From: Microbacterium sp. ET2
GTDB taxonomy: Bacteria; Actinomycetota; Actinomycetes; Actinomycetales; Microbacteriaceae
Assembly (NCBI RefSeq): GCF_030347395.1
Contig: NZ_CP128170.1
Span: 1 to 64,000 of the forward strand
Reading direction: 5' to 3'
Length of the DNA: 64,000 nucleotides
Below the pieces are notes generated by a model. It was not told where the DNA came from, did not search any database, and saw only the letters and a program-made list of their open reading frames with translations. Below, in pieces: positions 51,501 through 61,282 of the stretch. How positions within the stretch are numbered: the stretch's first letter is position 1; every line of letters starts with the position of its first letter. Both the position numbers and the translations under genes were made by a program.

Positions 51501-51529
51501 GGGTCCGCCCGATAGAATCGGGCGGACCC
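51501..51529 (+). terminator. perfect hairpin between the MHS transporter and valS
   Basis: GGGTCCGCCCGAT and ATCGGGCGGACCC form a perfect 13-bp stem with the 3-nt loop AGA. It begins 15 bp after the transporter stop. The centre reads TAGAAT, a good -10 hexamer, so the same bases may also serve as the valS promoter. Confidence 0.75.
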
Positions 51530-51578
51530 ACACTCAGGCACGCTCACACAGTGCCGCACATAGCGCCGAGGAGACACC

Positions 51579-54149
51579 ATGGCCACCATTCCCGACAAGC
51601 CCGCACTCGAAGGGCTGGAGAAGACCTGGGACGAACGGTGGACCGCGGCGGGAACCTACGCCTTCGACAGGCTCCGCGCCGCCGAAGTGGGGCGCGACGG
51701 CGTCTACAGCATCGACACTCCGCCCCCCACCGCTTCGGGGAGCCTGCACATCGGCCACGTCTTCAGCTACACCCACACCGACGTGAAGGTCCGCTACGAG
51801 CGGATGCGGGGCAAGGTCGTCTTCTATCCCATGGGATGGGACGACAACGGCCTTCCCACCGAGCGACGTGTGCAGAACTACTACGGGGTGCGGTGCGATC
51901 CGACCCTCGCCTACGATCCCGAATTCACTCCGCCGTACGAAGGCGGTGACAACAAGTCGTCGCGTGCGGCCGATCAGATCCCGATCAGCCGTCGCAACTT
52001 CATCGAACTGTGCGAGAAGCTCACCGTCGAGGATGAGAAGCACTTCGAGGCGCTGTGGCGAAGCCTCGGTCTGAGCGTGGACTGGAGCCAGACCTACCGC
52101 ACGATCTCCGACGAGACGATGCGCACCAGTCAACTGGCGTTCCTCCGGAACATCGAGCGGGGCGAGGCGTATCAGGCCCTCGCCCCGACCCTGTGGGACA
52201 TCGACTTCCGCTCGGCCATCGCGCAGGCCGAGCTCGAGGATCGCGAGCAGCCGGCCGCCTACCACCGGGTCGCCTTCCATCGCACCGACGGCAGTGGCGA
52301 CATCCACATCGAGACCACGCGGCCCGAACTCCTTCCCGCCTGCGTCGCGCTCGTGGCGCACCCCGACGATGAGCGCTACCGCGATGTGTTCGGCACAACG
52401 GTGCGCACGCCGCTGTTCGACGTCGAGGTTCCGGTGCTCTCCCACCCGCTCGCCCAGCCCGACAAGGGTTCGGGTATCGCGATGATCTGCACCTTCGGCG
52501 ACGTGACGGACATCATCTGGTGGCGCGAGCTCGACCTGCCCAACCGCACGATCCTCGGCCAGGACGGTCGGGTGGTCGCCGATGCACCCGAGGTCATCAC
52601 GTCGGAGACAGGCGTGTCTGCGTATGCCGAGCTGGCCGGCAAGACGGTCTTCAGCGCCAAGAAGCGCATCGTCGAGCTCCTGCAGGAGTCGGGAGAGCTC
52701 ATCGGCGAGCCGCGGCCGTTCACGCACCCGGTGAAGTTCTACGAGAAGGGCGATCGCCCGCTGGAGATCGTCTCGACCCGCCAGTGGTACGTCCGCAACG
52801 GCGCGCGCGACGCGGCGCTGCGAGACCGGCTGATCTCGCTCGGTCGAGAGCTGAACTGGCACCCCGACTTCATGCGTGTCAGGTACGAGAACTGGACCAA
52901 TGGACTCACGGGTGACTGGCTGGTGTCACGCCAGCGGTTCTTCGGTGTGCCGATCCCCGTCTGGTACGGACTGGATGCCGACGGCAACCGCGACTACGAC
53001 CGGGTGATCGTGCCCGAGGTCGGCCAGCTGCCCGTGGACCCGACGATCGACGTCCCCACCGGCTTCACCGCCGACCAGCGGGGCGTGCCCGGAGGTTTCG
53101 AGGGCGAGCAGGACATCTTCGACACCTGGGCCACCTCGTCTCTGACTCCCCAGCTCGCAGGCGGCTGGGAGCGCGATCCCGAGCTGTGGGATCTGGTCGC
53201 GCCGTTCGACCTGCGCCCGCAGGGTCAGGACATCATCCGCACCTGGCTGTTCTCCACCATGCTGCGCAGCGCCCTGGAAGATGGCCGGTCGCCCTGGCGG
53301 ACGGCCGCGATCTCGGGCTTCATCGTCGACCCGGACCGCAAGAAGATGTCCAAGTCCAAGGGCAATGTCGTCACTCCCGCCGACATCCTCGCCCAGCACG
53401 GGTCCGACGCCGTCCGGTACTGGGCGGCGTCCAGCAGGCTGGGCACCGACGCCGCTTTCGATCCGCAGAACCCCACGCAGATCAAGATCGGCAGGCGCCT
53501 GGCGATCAAGATCCTCAATGCCGCGAAGTTCGTGCTCTCCTTCCCGGTGCCCGAGGATGCCACCATCACGCACGCGTTGGATGCGAGCATGCTGTCGACC
53601 CTCGACGCCGTCGTGAGTGAAGCCACCGCAGCATGGGAGGTCTACGACCATGCCCGCGCCCTCGAGCTCACGGAATCGTTCTTCTGGACGTTCTGCGACG
53701 ATTACCTCGAACTGGTGAAGGAGCGCGCCTACGACCGTACCGACGTCGGCGGCGCCTCGGCCGCTCTGTCGTTGCGCCTGGCCCTGTCCACCCTGCTGCG
53801 ACTGTTCGCTCCTGTGCTCTCCTTCGCGACCGAGGAGGCGTGGTCGTGGTTCAACGAAGAGTCCATCCACATCACCTCGTGGCCGCAGCCGCAGTCGACC
53901 GACGGTGACCCCCGGGTGCTGGTGGCCGTCGGCACCGCCCTCATCGGTATCCGTCGTGCGAAGACCGAGGCGAAGGTGTCGCAGAAGACGCCCGTCGCGG
54001 AGCTCACGATATCCGCACCAGCCGAGACCCGAGACCTCCTACGCCTCGCGGAGGGGGATCTGAAGGCGGTGGGCCGGGTCGCCGAGATCCACTACGTCGA
54101 CGGCGCTGACACCGCTGTGACCGACATCCGCTTCGCCGAGGAGGCCTGA
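51579..54149 (+). CDS. valS: valyl-tRNA synthetase, archaeal type
   Basis: ValS charges tRNA-Val. The 856-residue class I synthetase has HIGH (in SGSLHIGHVFSYTHTD, about 53-68), GWDDNGLPTERRVQNYYGV and KMSKSKGN (about 588-595). The GWDDNGLPTE signature, where typical bacterial enzymes have GTDHAGIATQ, and the lack of a C-terminal coiled-coil arm mark the archaeal-type ValS found in actinomycetes. GAGGAG lies 6 nt before the ATG. A 79-residue gene follows after 1 bp. Confidence 0.96.
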   Translation: MATIPDKPALEGLEKTWDERWTAAGTYAFDRLRAAEVGRDGVYSIDTPPPTASGSLHIGHVFSYTHTDVKVRYERMRGKVVFYPMGWDDNGLPTERRVQNYYGVRCDPTLAYDPEFTPPYEGGDNKSSRAADQIPISRRNFIELCEKLTVEDEKHFEALWRSLGLSVDWSQTYRTISDETMRTSQLAFLRNIERGEAYQALAPTLWDIDFRSAIAQAELEDREQPAAYHRVAFHRTDGSGDIHIETTRPELLPACVALVAHPDDERYRDVFGTTVRTPLFDVEVPVLSHPLAQPDKGSGIAMICTFGDVTDIIWWRELDLPNRTILGQDGRVVADAPEVITSETGVSAYAELAGKTVFSAKKRIVELLQESGELIGEPRPFTHPVKFYEKGDRPLEIVSTRQWYVRNGARDAALRDRLISLGRELNWHPDFMRVRYENWTNGLTGDWLVSRQRFFGVPIPVWYGLDADGNRDYDRVIVPEVGQLPVDPTIDVPTGFTADQRGVPGGFEGEQDIFDTWATSSLTPQLAGGWERDPELWDLVAPFDLRPQGQDIIRTWLFSTMLRSALEDGRSPWRTAAISGFIVDPDRKKMSKSKGNVVTPADILAQHGSDAVRYWAASSRLGTDAAFDPQNPTQIKIGRRLAIKILNAAKFVLSFPVPEDATITHALDASMLSTLDAVVSEATAAWEVYDHARALELTESFFWTFCDDYLELVKERAYDRTDVGGASAALSLRLALSTLLRLFAPVLSFATEEAWSWFNEESIHITSWPQPQSTDGDPRVLVAVGTALIGIRRAKTEAKVSQKTPVAELTISAPAETRDLLRLAEGDLKAVGRVAEIHYVDGADTAVTDIRFAEEA

Positions 54150-54150
54150 C

Positions 54151-54390
54151 ATGCAGCTGGGAACGCGATGGACGTCCGGAGACGAGCCGCCCGCATCGGT
54201 GCCGCCCGCGGTCGCCGCGGCCGTTCGTTCTGTCGACGCCACGATGGGCGCGGCCGGTCCGCGCCCGCGGTGGACGTTGACGTGGCTGGAGGGGCGGCCG
54301 ATCGCAGAACTCGACAGCGGTGTGATCGTCGAGCTCGACGCGGACGGAGCCGCGGTGGTGCGTCACGACGCCCAGGACGAATTCGGCTGA
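54151..54390 (+). CDS. small hypothetical protein, 79 residues, coupled to valS
   Basis: I do not recognise a family. The sequence has [18 protein letters not shown] in its second half and an acidic C-terminus. It starts 1 nt after the valS stop, implying translational coupling, and overlaps the end of the convergent MFS gene by 28 bp. No membrane segment is seen. Confidence 0.65.
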   Translation: MQLGTRWTSGDEPPASVPPAVAAAVRSVDATMGAAGPRPRWTLTWLEGRPIAELDSGVIVELDADGAAVVRHDAQDEFG

Positions 54391-55685
54391 GCCGCCTCCG
54401 CGCCGGCGTACGTCCTCAGAGGTGAGGGGCCGGTCTGCCGGCTCGCTGCGAGGAGGAGACGCGTGGCCACCGCGGTCGCAGCCAGTGTCACCCCCGCGGC
54501 GATGATGTACGGCAGCCGCAAATCCACGCGCGCGACGAGCCCGCCGGCGAGTGTGGCGATCGGGAACAGTCCCCATGTGAGGCTGCGGATGACGCCGAGG
54601 ACGCGCCCGAAGATGTCACCGGGAACCATCAGCTGTCGGAGGGCCCCCCAGGGAACGTTCCAGGAGGACACGGCGAAGGCCATGAGGCCGTAGAAGACCA
54701 CAGCGAGGACGACCCCCGGGGCCGCCGCCACGAGCGCCAGGCTCACCGCGGCCAGGACGTTCGCGCTGAGCATCACGGCGCCGCGACCGAACCTGTCGAC
54801 CAGGAGCGGCGCGAGGAGGGAACCTGCGAGGGCACCGACTCCGATGCCGGCGGTCACGAACCCGATCGCGGCCGGCGGGACGCCCTGGGTGTCGAGGAAA
54901 TACAGGATCGTCGCCGCCTGCGCGAAGGAGAAGGCCGACCCCACGACGGAGGTGAAGATCACCAGGGCACGGAGGTAGCGATGCCGCCACAGGTATGCCA
55001 GGGCCGTTCGCGTGGAGATCGGGGTGGCGGAAGGAGTGTCGTCTGGCGCTCGGCGGGGTCGTGCGGCGGCGACGGGCAGGAGCAGCGCGAGGACGATCGG
55101 CACCAGATATCCGAACGCGCCGAGCCAGAGCGGTGAAGCCAAGGACACGGCGAAGAGCACGCCCGCCACCGGTTGCGCCAGGAAACTGTCGATGGTGATC
55201 TGCGCAGCCTGCACGCGACCATTGGCGCGATCGAGACCTCCGCGCGGCACGAGCGCGGGGATGACGGCATTCGTGGCGTTGTCGAACAGGGTCTCCCCCA
55301 GTCCGAACACCAGCACGCCCGCCAACAATGCCCAGACCGTCAGCTGATCGGTGACGGTGAGGAGGGCGAGAGCGACCGCGGCACCACCGCGGAGGGTATT
55401 CGCCGCGGCCATGATGACGCGCCGGTCGAGGCGGTCCACCAGCATGCCGGCCGGGAGGCCGAACACCAGCCAGGGCAAAAACGCCAAGGCGCCGATGGCG
55501 GCGATCGCGAGCGGGTCTGTCGTCAGCGTCGTCGCGATAAGCGGCACCGCGGTGCGGCCGAGCCCATCGGCCAGGTTGCTGAACGCCGCTGCGGTCCACA
55601 GTCGACCGAAGTCCCGGCCGAGGGGCGGGCGCCGCGGGGGCGCCGGTCCGAGGTCGGGGACGATCTCGGACCTGGTGTCGGTCAC
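54363..55685 (-). CDS. MFS transporter, drug-efflux-like
   Basis: This 440-residue, 12-helix major facilitator resembles the enterobactin/multidrug exporter-like group, with [20 protein letters not shown] near the N-terminus, the loop [14 protein letters not shown] and [13 protein letters not shown]. The GTG at 55685 follows the 69-residue gene by 4 bp. It lies in an operon with an ArsR-type regulator, suggesting ligand-induced export; the ligand is unknown. Confidence 0.88.
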   Translation of the reverse strand: MTDTRSEIVPDLGPAPPRRPPLGRDFGRLWTAAAFSNLADGLGRTAVPLIATTLTTDPLAIAAIGALAFLPWLVFGLPAGMLVDRLDRRVIMAAANTLRGGAAVALALLTVTDQLTVWALLAGVLVFGLGETLFDNATNAVIPALVPRGGLDRANGRVQAAQITIDSFLAQPVAGVLFAVSLASPLWLGAFGYLVPIVLALLLPVAAARPRRAPDDTPSATPISTRTALAYLWRHRYLRALVIFTSVVGSAFSFAQAATILYFLDTQGVPPAAIGFVTAGIGVGALAGSLLAPLLVDRFGRGAVMLSANVLAAVSLALVAAAPGVVLAVVFYGLMAFAVSSWNVPWGALRQLMVPGDIFGRVLGVIRSLTWGLFPIATLAGGLVARVDLRLPYIIAAGVTLAATAVATRLLLAASRQTGPSPLRTYAGAEAAQPNSSWAS

Positions 55686-55689
55686 CGGG

Positions 55690-55899
55690 TCAGCCCGGGA
55701 AGAGGCCGATCGCGCCGCGCGCGACCGCCCGCTGACGACGGTCGACCGCGTCGGTGAGCACGGCGGCGCTTCGCCGACCGACGACGTCGTCACGACGTCG
55801 GACGCGGCGTGCCACTGCGCCCCGGGCGGCGTCGGCGGCGACCAGGATCAGACGCTCGATGCCGGTGGTCGCAGGTGCGGGGGTGGTGAAAGTCGTCAT
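55690..55899 (-). CDS. small Arg-rich protein, 69 residues, between arsR and the MFS gene
   Basis: This is an unrecognised protein starting [20 protein letters not shown], followed by an Ala/Arg-rich helix-forming stretch with clustered RRVRRRDD and DRRQR, and ending IGLFPG. Its ATG overlaps the arsR stop (ATGA) and its stop lies 4 bp before the MFS GTG. This argues that it is translated with both rather than being a spacer. Confidence 0.65.
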   Translation of the reverse strand: MTTFTTPAPATTGIERLILVAADAARGAVARRVRRRDDVVGRRSAAVLTDAVDRRQRAVARGAIGLFPG

Positions 55900-56537
55900 G
55901 AGACACCTCCGATTTCGGGAAGCGGAAAGACGTCGGCGCGGATCGTGACGGGTCGCACGTCCTCGCCTTCCTGGTTGCGATAGCGCTCGACGGTCTCGTC
56001 GATGACGGCCATGATGCGATGGGTGAGCTCGGCGCTTTGAGCGGGCGTCAGACGCGCCGTGGCGGTGGAGATGAGGCTGGCGTCCTGCCACTGGTCATCC
56101 TCTTCGCCGATCGCCTGATCGTGGAAGTCGAGAAGTGCCTGCTGACGAAGCCGGAAGAACTCGCCGGTCACCAACTGCGTGACCGCGCGGGCCGCCGGCG
56201 TCTTCGCCGCCCCCGCTGCACTCATCGTGATCCCGCCCGCGGGCCGCTCCCACCAGCGCTCGCGCCCCGACCCCTGCCCGGGTCGCTCGCGAATCAGATC
56301 CTGCCTGGCAAGCGCTCGGAGGTGGTAGCTCGTCGATCCCGTCGACTCCCCGAGGCGCTCTGCGAGGGAACTCGCCGTCTGCGGTCCGTACTGGCTGAGG
56401 ATGTCGTAGATCTTGACGCGCAGCGGATGGGCGAGAGCACGAAGCGCCGGCGCGTCGAGCACCCGATCGTTGGCGTGGTGGACCTCGACCCGCGCCGCGA
56501 TGTCCGACTCGGGCTCGGGCTCGTCGTGGGTGCTCAT
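55896..56537 (-). CDS. ArsR-type winged-helix transcriptional regulator
   Basis: This 213-residue regulator has an N-terminal ArsR-like winged helix (RALAHPLRVKIYDILSQYG, ASSLAERLGESTGSTSYHLR) and a C-terminal helical region that probably senses a ligand. No metal-binding Cys motif is visible, so it is not a typical metal sensor. The ATG at 56537 is chosen because TACGCT (56549-56544) lies 6 nt before it, with TTGCAA 17 bp further upstream. It probably represses its own operon, including the MFS gene. Confidence 0.88.
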   Translation of the reverse strand: MSTHDEPEPESDIAARVEVHHANDRVLDAPALRALAHPLRVKIYDILSQYGPQTASSLAERLGESTGSTSYHLRALARQDLIRERPGQGSGRERWWERPAGGITMSAAGAAKTPAARAVTQLVTGEFFRLRQQALLDFHDQAIGEEDDQWQDASLISTATARLTPAQSAELTHRIMAVIDETVERYRNQEGEDVRPVTIRADVFPLPEIGGVS

Positions 56538-56543
56538 ACGTTC

Positions 56544-56615
56544 AGCGTAGCTATGCAAAGGAATCTTTGCAAGGGTCACTTTGCAAAGGAGTGGTTGCAC
56601 GCTGAGCCGCCTCGC
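56544..56615. promoter_or_regulatory. operator and divergent promoters, arsR / M3 peptidase
   Basis: A palindrome TGCAAAG-GAAT-CTTTGCA (56554-56571) and a second, CTTTGCAAAG (56579-56588), both built on CTTTGCA, fill the gap between the divergent genes. The arsR -35 TTGCAA and -10 TACGCT flank or overlap the first palindrome. On the other strand TTGCAC and TAGGGT, 16 bp apart, lead to the M3 peptidase ATG. The regulator probably binds these repeats. Confidence 0.75.
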
Positions 56616-56628
56616 TTAGGGTGGAGAT

Positions 56629-58680
56629 ATGACGGATGCCAACCCGCTGCTCGAGCCCTCATCCCTGCCCTACGGATTGCCCGAATACCGCCGGGTGGTG
56701 ACGGCCGACTACCTCCCCGCGTTCCGCACCGCGTTCGCGGCGCATCGCGACGAGGTCGCCCGGATCGCAGCGGACCCCTCTGACGCGACCTTCCAGAACA
56801 CGCTTGTCGCGCTGGAGGAATCGGGTCATCTTCTCGGTGACGTCGCGCGCACCTTCTATACCGTGTCCTCCGCCGACGCCACCGAGGACATCCAAGCTGT
56901 GGAGGAGGAGCTCGCTCCGCTCATGGCGGCGCATCAGGACGCCATCCAGCTCGATCCCGCGCTCTACGCACGCGTGCGTCATGTGTACGACAGCCGCGAG
57001 AGCAGCGATCTGTCGCCTGAGGACCGGTATCTCGTCGAACGGCGCTACCGGGAGATGACCCACGCCGGCGCTGCACTGGGAGACGACGCGAAGGAACGTC
57101 TGACGCAGCTGAATCAGCGGCTGTCGACCCTCACGACGACGTTCGAGAAGAACCTTCTGGCAGACACCAACGAGCTCGCCGTCGTCTTCGACGACGAGTC
57201 CGAGCTCGACGGACTCACCGAGGGCGAGCTGTCCGCGGCCGCTCGGGCCGCCGCAGACCGGGGCATGGAGGGGAAGTACGTCGTCACCCTCACGCTGTTC
57301 ACGGGCCATCCGTATCTCTCGAGCCTGACAGACCGCGAGAGCCGCCGCCGCATCATGGCCGCATCACGGTCACGCGGCTCTCGCGGAAACGCGAACGACA
57401 ACACCGGTGTGCTGCGCGAGATCGTGCGCCTGCGTGCCGAGCGCGCTCAGCTCCTCGGATACGAGTCCCACGCCGCGTACGTCACCGCGGATGAGACCGC
57501 CGGCTCTCCCGAGGCCGTCCGCGAACTGCTGTTCCGGCTGGCAGAGCCGGCTGCCCGCAACGCGCGGAAGGAGCAGGAGGCGCTGCAGCGCGTCATCGAC
57601 GCGTCCGGCGAAACGTTTCCGCTCGCCGCGCACGACTGGGCCTTCTTCACCGAGCGCGTGCGCGAAGCGGAGTACGACCTCGACCGTGCGGCGCTTCGAC
57701 CGTGGTTCGAGGCGGAGCGCGTTCTGAAGGACGGCGTGTTCCGAGCGGCCGCCGAGCTCTACGGCGTGAGCCTCACCGAGCGGCCCGACCTTCCCGCCTA
57801 CCACCCGGAGGCGAGGGTGTTCGAAGTCCACGATGCCGACGGCACCCCGGTCGGGCTCTACATCCTCGATCTCTACACCCGCGACACCAAGCGCGGCGGC
57901 GCGTGGATGAACTCGATCGCGGTGCAGTCGCGGCTGCGGGAAACGGCGGCCGTGGTGGTGAACAACCTCAACGTGCCCCAGCCCTCCCCCGGCCAGCCGA
58001 CGCTTCTCACCCTCGACGAGGTCACCACGCTCTTCCACGAGTTCGGCCACGCCCTCCACGGTCTTTTCGCCACCGTGACCTACCCGTCCCTCGGCGGGAC
58101 CAACGTGTTCCGCGATTTCGTGGAGTTTCCGAGCCAGGTCAATGAGATGTGGATCTACTGGCCGGAGATCCTCAGCACCTACGCCCGGCATGTCGACACC
58201 GACGAGCCGCTGCCCGCAGAGGTCGTCGCGAGGCTCCACGCGTCCGAGGCCTTCAACCAGGGCTTCTCGACCAGCGAGTACCTGGCCGCGTCCTGGATCG
58301 ATCAGGCGTGGCATCGTCTGGGGCCCGAAGAGGCAGGGGCGGACCTCGATGTCGCGAGCTTCGAGACCGGCGCCCTGGCCGAGATCGGCCTCGACAACCC
58401 TGCCGTCCCGACGCGCTACTCGTCCACCTACTTCGCCCACGTGTTCTCCGGCGGCTACAGCGCCGGGTACTACTCCTACATCTGGAGCGAGGTGCTCGAC
58501 GCCGACACCGTCGAATGGTTCCGCGAGAACGGCGGGCTTACCCGTGAGAACGGCGATCGGTTCCGACAGCGGCTGCTGGGAGTCGGCGGGTCGAAGGATC
58601 CGCTGGAGGCCTACCGCGACTTCCGCGGCCGGGATGCCGAGATCGCCCCGCTTCTCCGCCGCCGCGGCCTCGACGTCTGA
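56629..58680 (+). CDS. M3 family metallopeptidase (peptidyl-dipeptidase Dcp-like)
   Basis: This 683-residue cytoplasmic zinc peptidase has the HEXXH motif in TLFHEFGHALHG (about 467-478) and the third ligand Glu in the following FVEFPSQVNEMW. It carries the thimet-oligopeptidase/Dcp C-terminal YSYIWSEVLDAD motif. It trims oligopeptides. TAGGGT lies 6 nt before the ATG, so the start is leaderless. It shares an operator region with the divergent arsR gene, which may or may not control it. Confidence 0.93.
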   Translation: MTDANPLLEPSSLPYGLPEYRRVVTADYLPAFRTAFAAHRDEVARIAADPSDATFQNTLVALEESGHLLGDVARTFYTVSSADATEDIQAVEEELAPLMAAHQDAIQLDPALYARVRHVYDSRESSDLSPEDRYLVERRYREMTHAGAALGDDAKERLTQLNQRLSTLTTTFEKNLLADTNELAVVFDDESELDGLTEGELSAAARAAADRGMEGKYVVTLTLFTGHPYLSSLTDRESRRRIMAASRSRGSRGNANDNTGVLREIVRLRAERAQLLGYESHAAYVTADETAGSPEAVRELLFRLAEPAARNARKEQEALQRVIDASGETFPLAAHDWAFFTERVREAEYDLDRAALRPWFEAERVLKDGVFRAAAELYGVSLTERPDLPAYHPEARVFEVHDADGTPVGLYILDLYTRDTKRGGAWMNSIAVQSRLRETAAVVVNNLNVPQPSPGQPTLLTLDEVTTLFHEFGHALHGLFATVTYPSLGGTNVFRDFVEFPSQVNEMWIYWPEILSTYARHVDTDEPLPAEVVARLHASEAFNQGFSTSEYLAASWIDQAWHRLGPEEAGADLDVASFETGALAEIGLDNPAVPTRYSSTYFAHVFSGGYSAGYYSYIWSEVLDADTVEWFRENGGLTRENGDRFRQRLLGVGGSKDPLEAYRDFRGRDAEIAPLLRRRGLDV

Positions 58681-58704
58681 GGTCGCTGCGGATCCGCGCA
58701 GGAA

Positions 58705-59826
58705 CTAGGGGACGAGGTCCAGGCTACGCGCGAAGCTCCGCACCCGCACAGCCATGTCTTGGGGGACCTCCGCGACCGTGAAGTGCCCGCCCTCGGTGAG
58801 CCGCTCGAAGACCCGGAGATCCCGGTAGAAGCGTCGTGCGAGCGATTCGGGATAGTCGGCCTCGTGACGCTGGATGTGAACGGCAGCCGGCACGCGCACC
58901 GGCGGGATCGTGTCCGGCTGATCGGCCCCCTCGTAGTACGGACGGAACGATGTGCCGATGCTCTGGGACACCCAGTAGATCATCGCCTCCGTGAGGATCC
59001 GGTCCCGACTGATCCTCCTCTCCACGAGGCTCGGGTCGCCCTCGGGCGTGTCGCTCCACTCCACGAGTTTCTCGCAGAGCCAGGCGAGGAGCCCCGCCGG
59101 CGAGTCGTTGAGAGCGACGGCGAGCGTGTCGGGCCGGGTGGCCTGAACGTGTCCGTACGCGCCGTGCAGCTCGTGATCGCGCGCGAGCCGATCGAAGAAC
59201 GCCCGCTCGCTCGGGTCATCGAGACTGTCGCGCTCGCGACCCGTCGGAAAGTGGGCATGCGTCGCCACCACGCCGCCGACGACCTGTGCGCGTGTGGCAG
59301 CGAGGAGATCATTGACGTTCGCAGACACATCCTCGCCGTACGTGAGATACGTCTTGTAGCCGAGGACCTCGGTCATCAGGGTATGCATGGTCGAGGCCAG
59401 GCGATGCTCGGTCATCGGTCCCGTCGCGTACGGACGGGAGAAGGCGAAACCCGGCAGGCTCGGGACGACGACGTGGAAGTCGGGAAGCAGCTCGGCGAAG
59501 TCGAGTTGCAGCGCGAAGGTGTGCGGCCAGCCGTGCATGACGAGCAGCGCGGGCGCGTCGACTCGATCCGACCGGAGGTGCACGAAGTGGAGTGTGGTGT
59601 CCTCCATGTCGACCAGGAACTGGGGGAAACTGTTGAGGCGGGCTTCGTGCGCACGCCAGTCCCACACGCGCCACGAAGCTACCAGATCGGCGAGGTACCC
59701 GGCCGTGATGCCCGCTCGCGGTGCACGTGGCGAGTCGGGGAGCAGGCGTGTACGTCCGAGACGATCTCGCAGGTCATCGAGGACGTCGTCGGGAATCTCG
59801 ATCGCGAAGGGTGTGGGTGCACTCAT
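58705..59826 (-). CDS. epoxide hydrolase, juvenile-hormone/microsomal type
   Basis: This 373-residue alpha/beta hydrolase has the epoxide-hydrolase N-terminal domain (FAIEIPDDVLDDLRDRL, with PDSP), the HGWPHT oxyanion motif and PSLPGFAFS. The nucleophile elbow is TYGEDVSANV, with Asp as nucleophile but Val where Trp is usual. The catalytic His lies in EGGHFTVAE. No signal peptide is seen. TACCGT (59838-59833) lies 6 nt before the ATG, a leaderless start. It is convergent with the M3 gene. Confidence 0.9.
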   Translation of the reverse strand: MSAPTPFAIEIPDDVLDDLRDRLGRTRLLPDSPRAPRAGITAGYLADLVASWRVWDWRAHEARLNSFPQFLVDMEDTTLHFVHLRSDRVDAPALLVMHGWPHTFALQLDFAELLPDFHVVVPSLPGFAFSRPYATGPMTEHRLASTMHTLMTEVLGYKTYLTYGEDVSANVNDLLAATRAQVVGGVVATHAHFPTGRERDSLDDPSERAFFDRLARDHELHGAYGHVQATRPDTLAVALNDSPAGLLAWLCEKLVEWSDTPEGDPSLVERRISRDRILTEAMIYWVSQSIGTSFRPYYEGADQPDTIPPVRVPAAVHIQRHEADYPESLARRFYRDLRVFERLTEGGHFTVAEVPQDMAVRVRSFARSLDLVP

Positions 59827-59867
59827 ACCGCGACGGTACGCGGCACCTCGGACAACGACCTCCGCGG

Positions 59868-61136
59868 TCAGGCGCTCTTGCGCTTCTCGCGCAGCACGAA
59901 GGTCGGCGCGGCGCGCTCTTCGACGGCGGCCCGCGTCACGATGACCTTGTCGACATCCTCGCTCGACGGGATCTCGAACATGATCGGCCCGAGCACGTCC
60001 TCCAGGATCGCGCGCAGACCGCGCGCTCCCGTCTTTCGTTCCACGGCCAGGTCGGCGATCGCCTGGAGGGCCTCCGCGTCGAACTCCAGCGACACACCGT
60101 CCAGCTCGAACATGCGCTGGTACTGCTTGACGAGTGCGTTCTTGGGCTCGGTCAGGATCTCCATCAGAGCCGCCTGATCCAGGGGGTTCACCGAGGCCAC
60201 GACCGGGAGCCGGCCGATGAACTCGGGGATGAGCCCGAACTTGTGCAGATCCTCTGGACGCACCTCGCTGAAGAGGTTCAGATCCTGGCCCTTGCTGTGC
60301 AGTGGTGCGCCGAAGCCGACGCCGTGCTTGCCGACACGGGAGGAGATGATGTCCTCGAGCCCCGCGAAGGCGCCCGCGACGATGAACAGCACATTCGTCG
60401 TGTCGATCTGGATGAACTCCTGATGCGGGTGCTTGCGACCGCCCTGCGGGGGGACGGATGCCACCGTTCCCTCGAGGATCTTCAGCAGCGCCTGCTGCAC
60501 GCCCTCACCGGAGACATCGCGTGTGATCGAGGGGTTCTCGGCCTTGCGCGCGATCTTGTCGACCTCATCGATGTAGATGATGCCGGTCTCTGCCCGCTTG
60601 GTGTCGAAGTCGGCTGCCTGCAGGAGCTTCAGCAGGATGTTCTCGACGTCTTCGCCGACGTAACCGGCCTCCGTGAGGGCGGTGGCGTCGGCCACCGCAA
60701 ACGGAACGTTCAGTCGTTTCGCGAGGGTCTGGGCGAGGTAGGTCTTGCCACAGCCGGTCGGACCGAGCAGCAGGATGTTGCTCTTGGCAATCTCGACCTC
60801 ATCGGCGCGCTGCTCGGCGGGCTGCAGGGTGCCCTGGGCACGCACGCGCTTGTAGTGGTTGTACACCGCGACCGACAGCGCGCGCTTGGCGTCTTCCTGA
60901 CCGACGACGTACTCCTCGAGGAAGGAGAAGATCTCCCGGGGCTTGGGGAGGTCGAATTCCGAGACGACACCGGTCGAGGACTCGGCCATCCGCTCTTCGA
61001 TGATCTCGTTGCACAGCTCGACGCACTCGTCGCAGATGTACACACCAGGGCCGGCGATCAGCTGTTGCACCTGCTTCTGGCTCTTCCCGCAGAAAGAGCA
61101 CTTGAACAGGTCGGCGCTTTCACCGATGCGTGCCAT
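59868..61136 (-). CDS. clpX: ATP-dependent Clp protease ATP-binding subunit ClpX
   Basis: ClpX unfolds substrates for ClpP. The 422 residues have the N-terminal zinc domain ([17 protein letters not shown]), Walker A GPTGCGKT, Walker [11 protein letters not shown], the GYVGEDVE pore loop and an [13 protein letters not shown] sensor 2. The ATG at 61136 has GAGGAG 5 nt upstream and is preferred to the GTG immediately before it. TAGGCT (61192-61187) is a probable -10 element. A terminator separates it from clpP2. Confidence 0.98.
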   Translation of the reverse strand: MARIGESADLFKCSFCGKSQKQVQQLIAGPGVYICDECVELCNEIIEERMAESSTGVVSEFDLPKPREIFSFLEEYVVGQEDAKRALSVAVYNHYKRVRAQGTLQPAEQRADEVEIAKSNILLLGPTGCGKTYLAQTLAKRLNVPFAVADATALTEAGYVGEDVENILLKLLQAADFDTKRAETGIIYIDEVDKIARKAENPSITRDVSGEGVQQALLKILEGTVASVPPQGGRKHPHQEFIQIDTTNVLFIVAGAFAGLEDIISSRVGKHGVGFGAPLHSKGQDLNLFSEVRPEDLHKFGLIPEFIGRLPVVASVNPLDQAALMEILTEPKNALVKQYQRMFELDGVSLEFDAEALQAIADLAVERKTGARGLRAILEDVLGPIMFEIPSSEDVDKVIVTRAAVEERAAPTFVLREKRKSA

Positions 61137-61235
61137 CACGGCTCCTCTTCGTCGCCTCGGGGTTGCCTCCCCCGTCGTCTCCGTCGAGCCTAACCTCTGC
61201 TGGGGACATGCGCGGGGATTGAGTCGGTGCGAACG

Positions 61236-61274
61236 CGATGACGCCCCCGTCGCGGGAGCGCGGGGGCGTCATCG
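61236..61274 (-). terminator. terminator downstream of clpP2
   Basis: A perfect 14-bp stem, CGATGACGCCCCCG and CGGGGGCGTCATCG around an 11-nt loop, lies 8 bp after the clpP2 stop. It separates clpP1P2 from clpX transcription. Confidence 0.88.
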
Positions 61275-61282
61275 TCGGTTGC

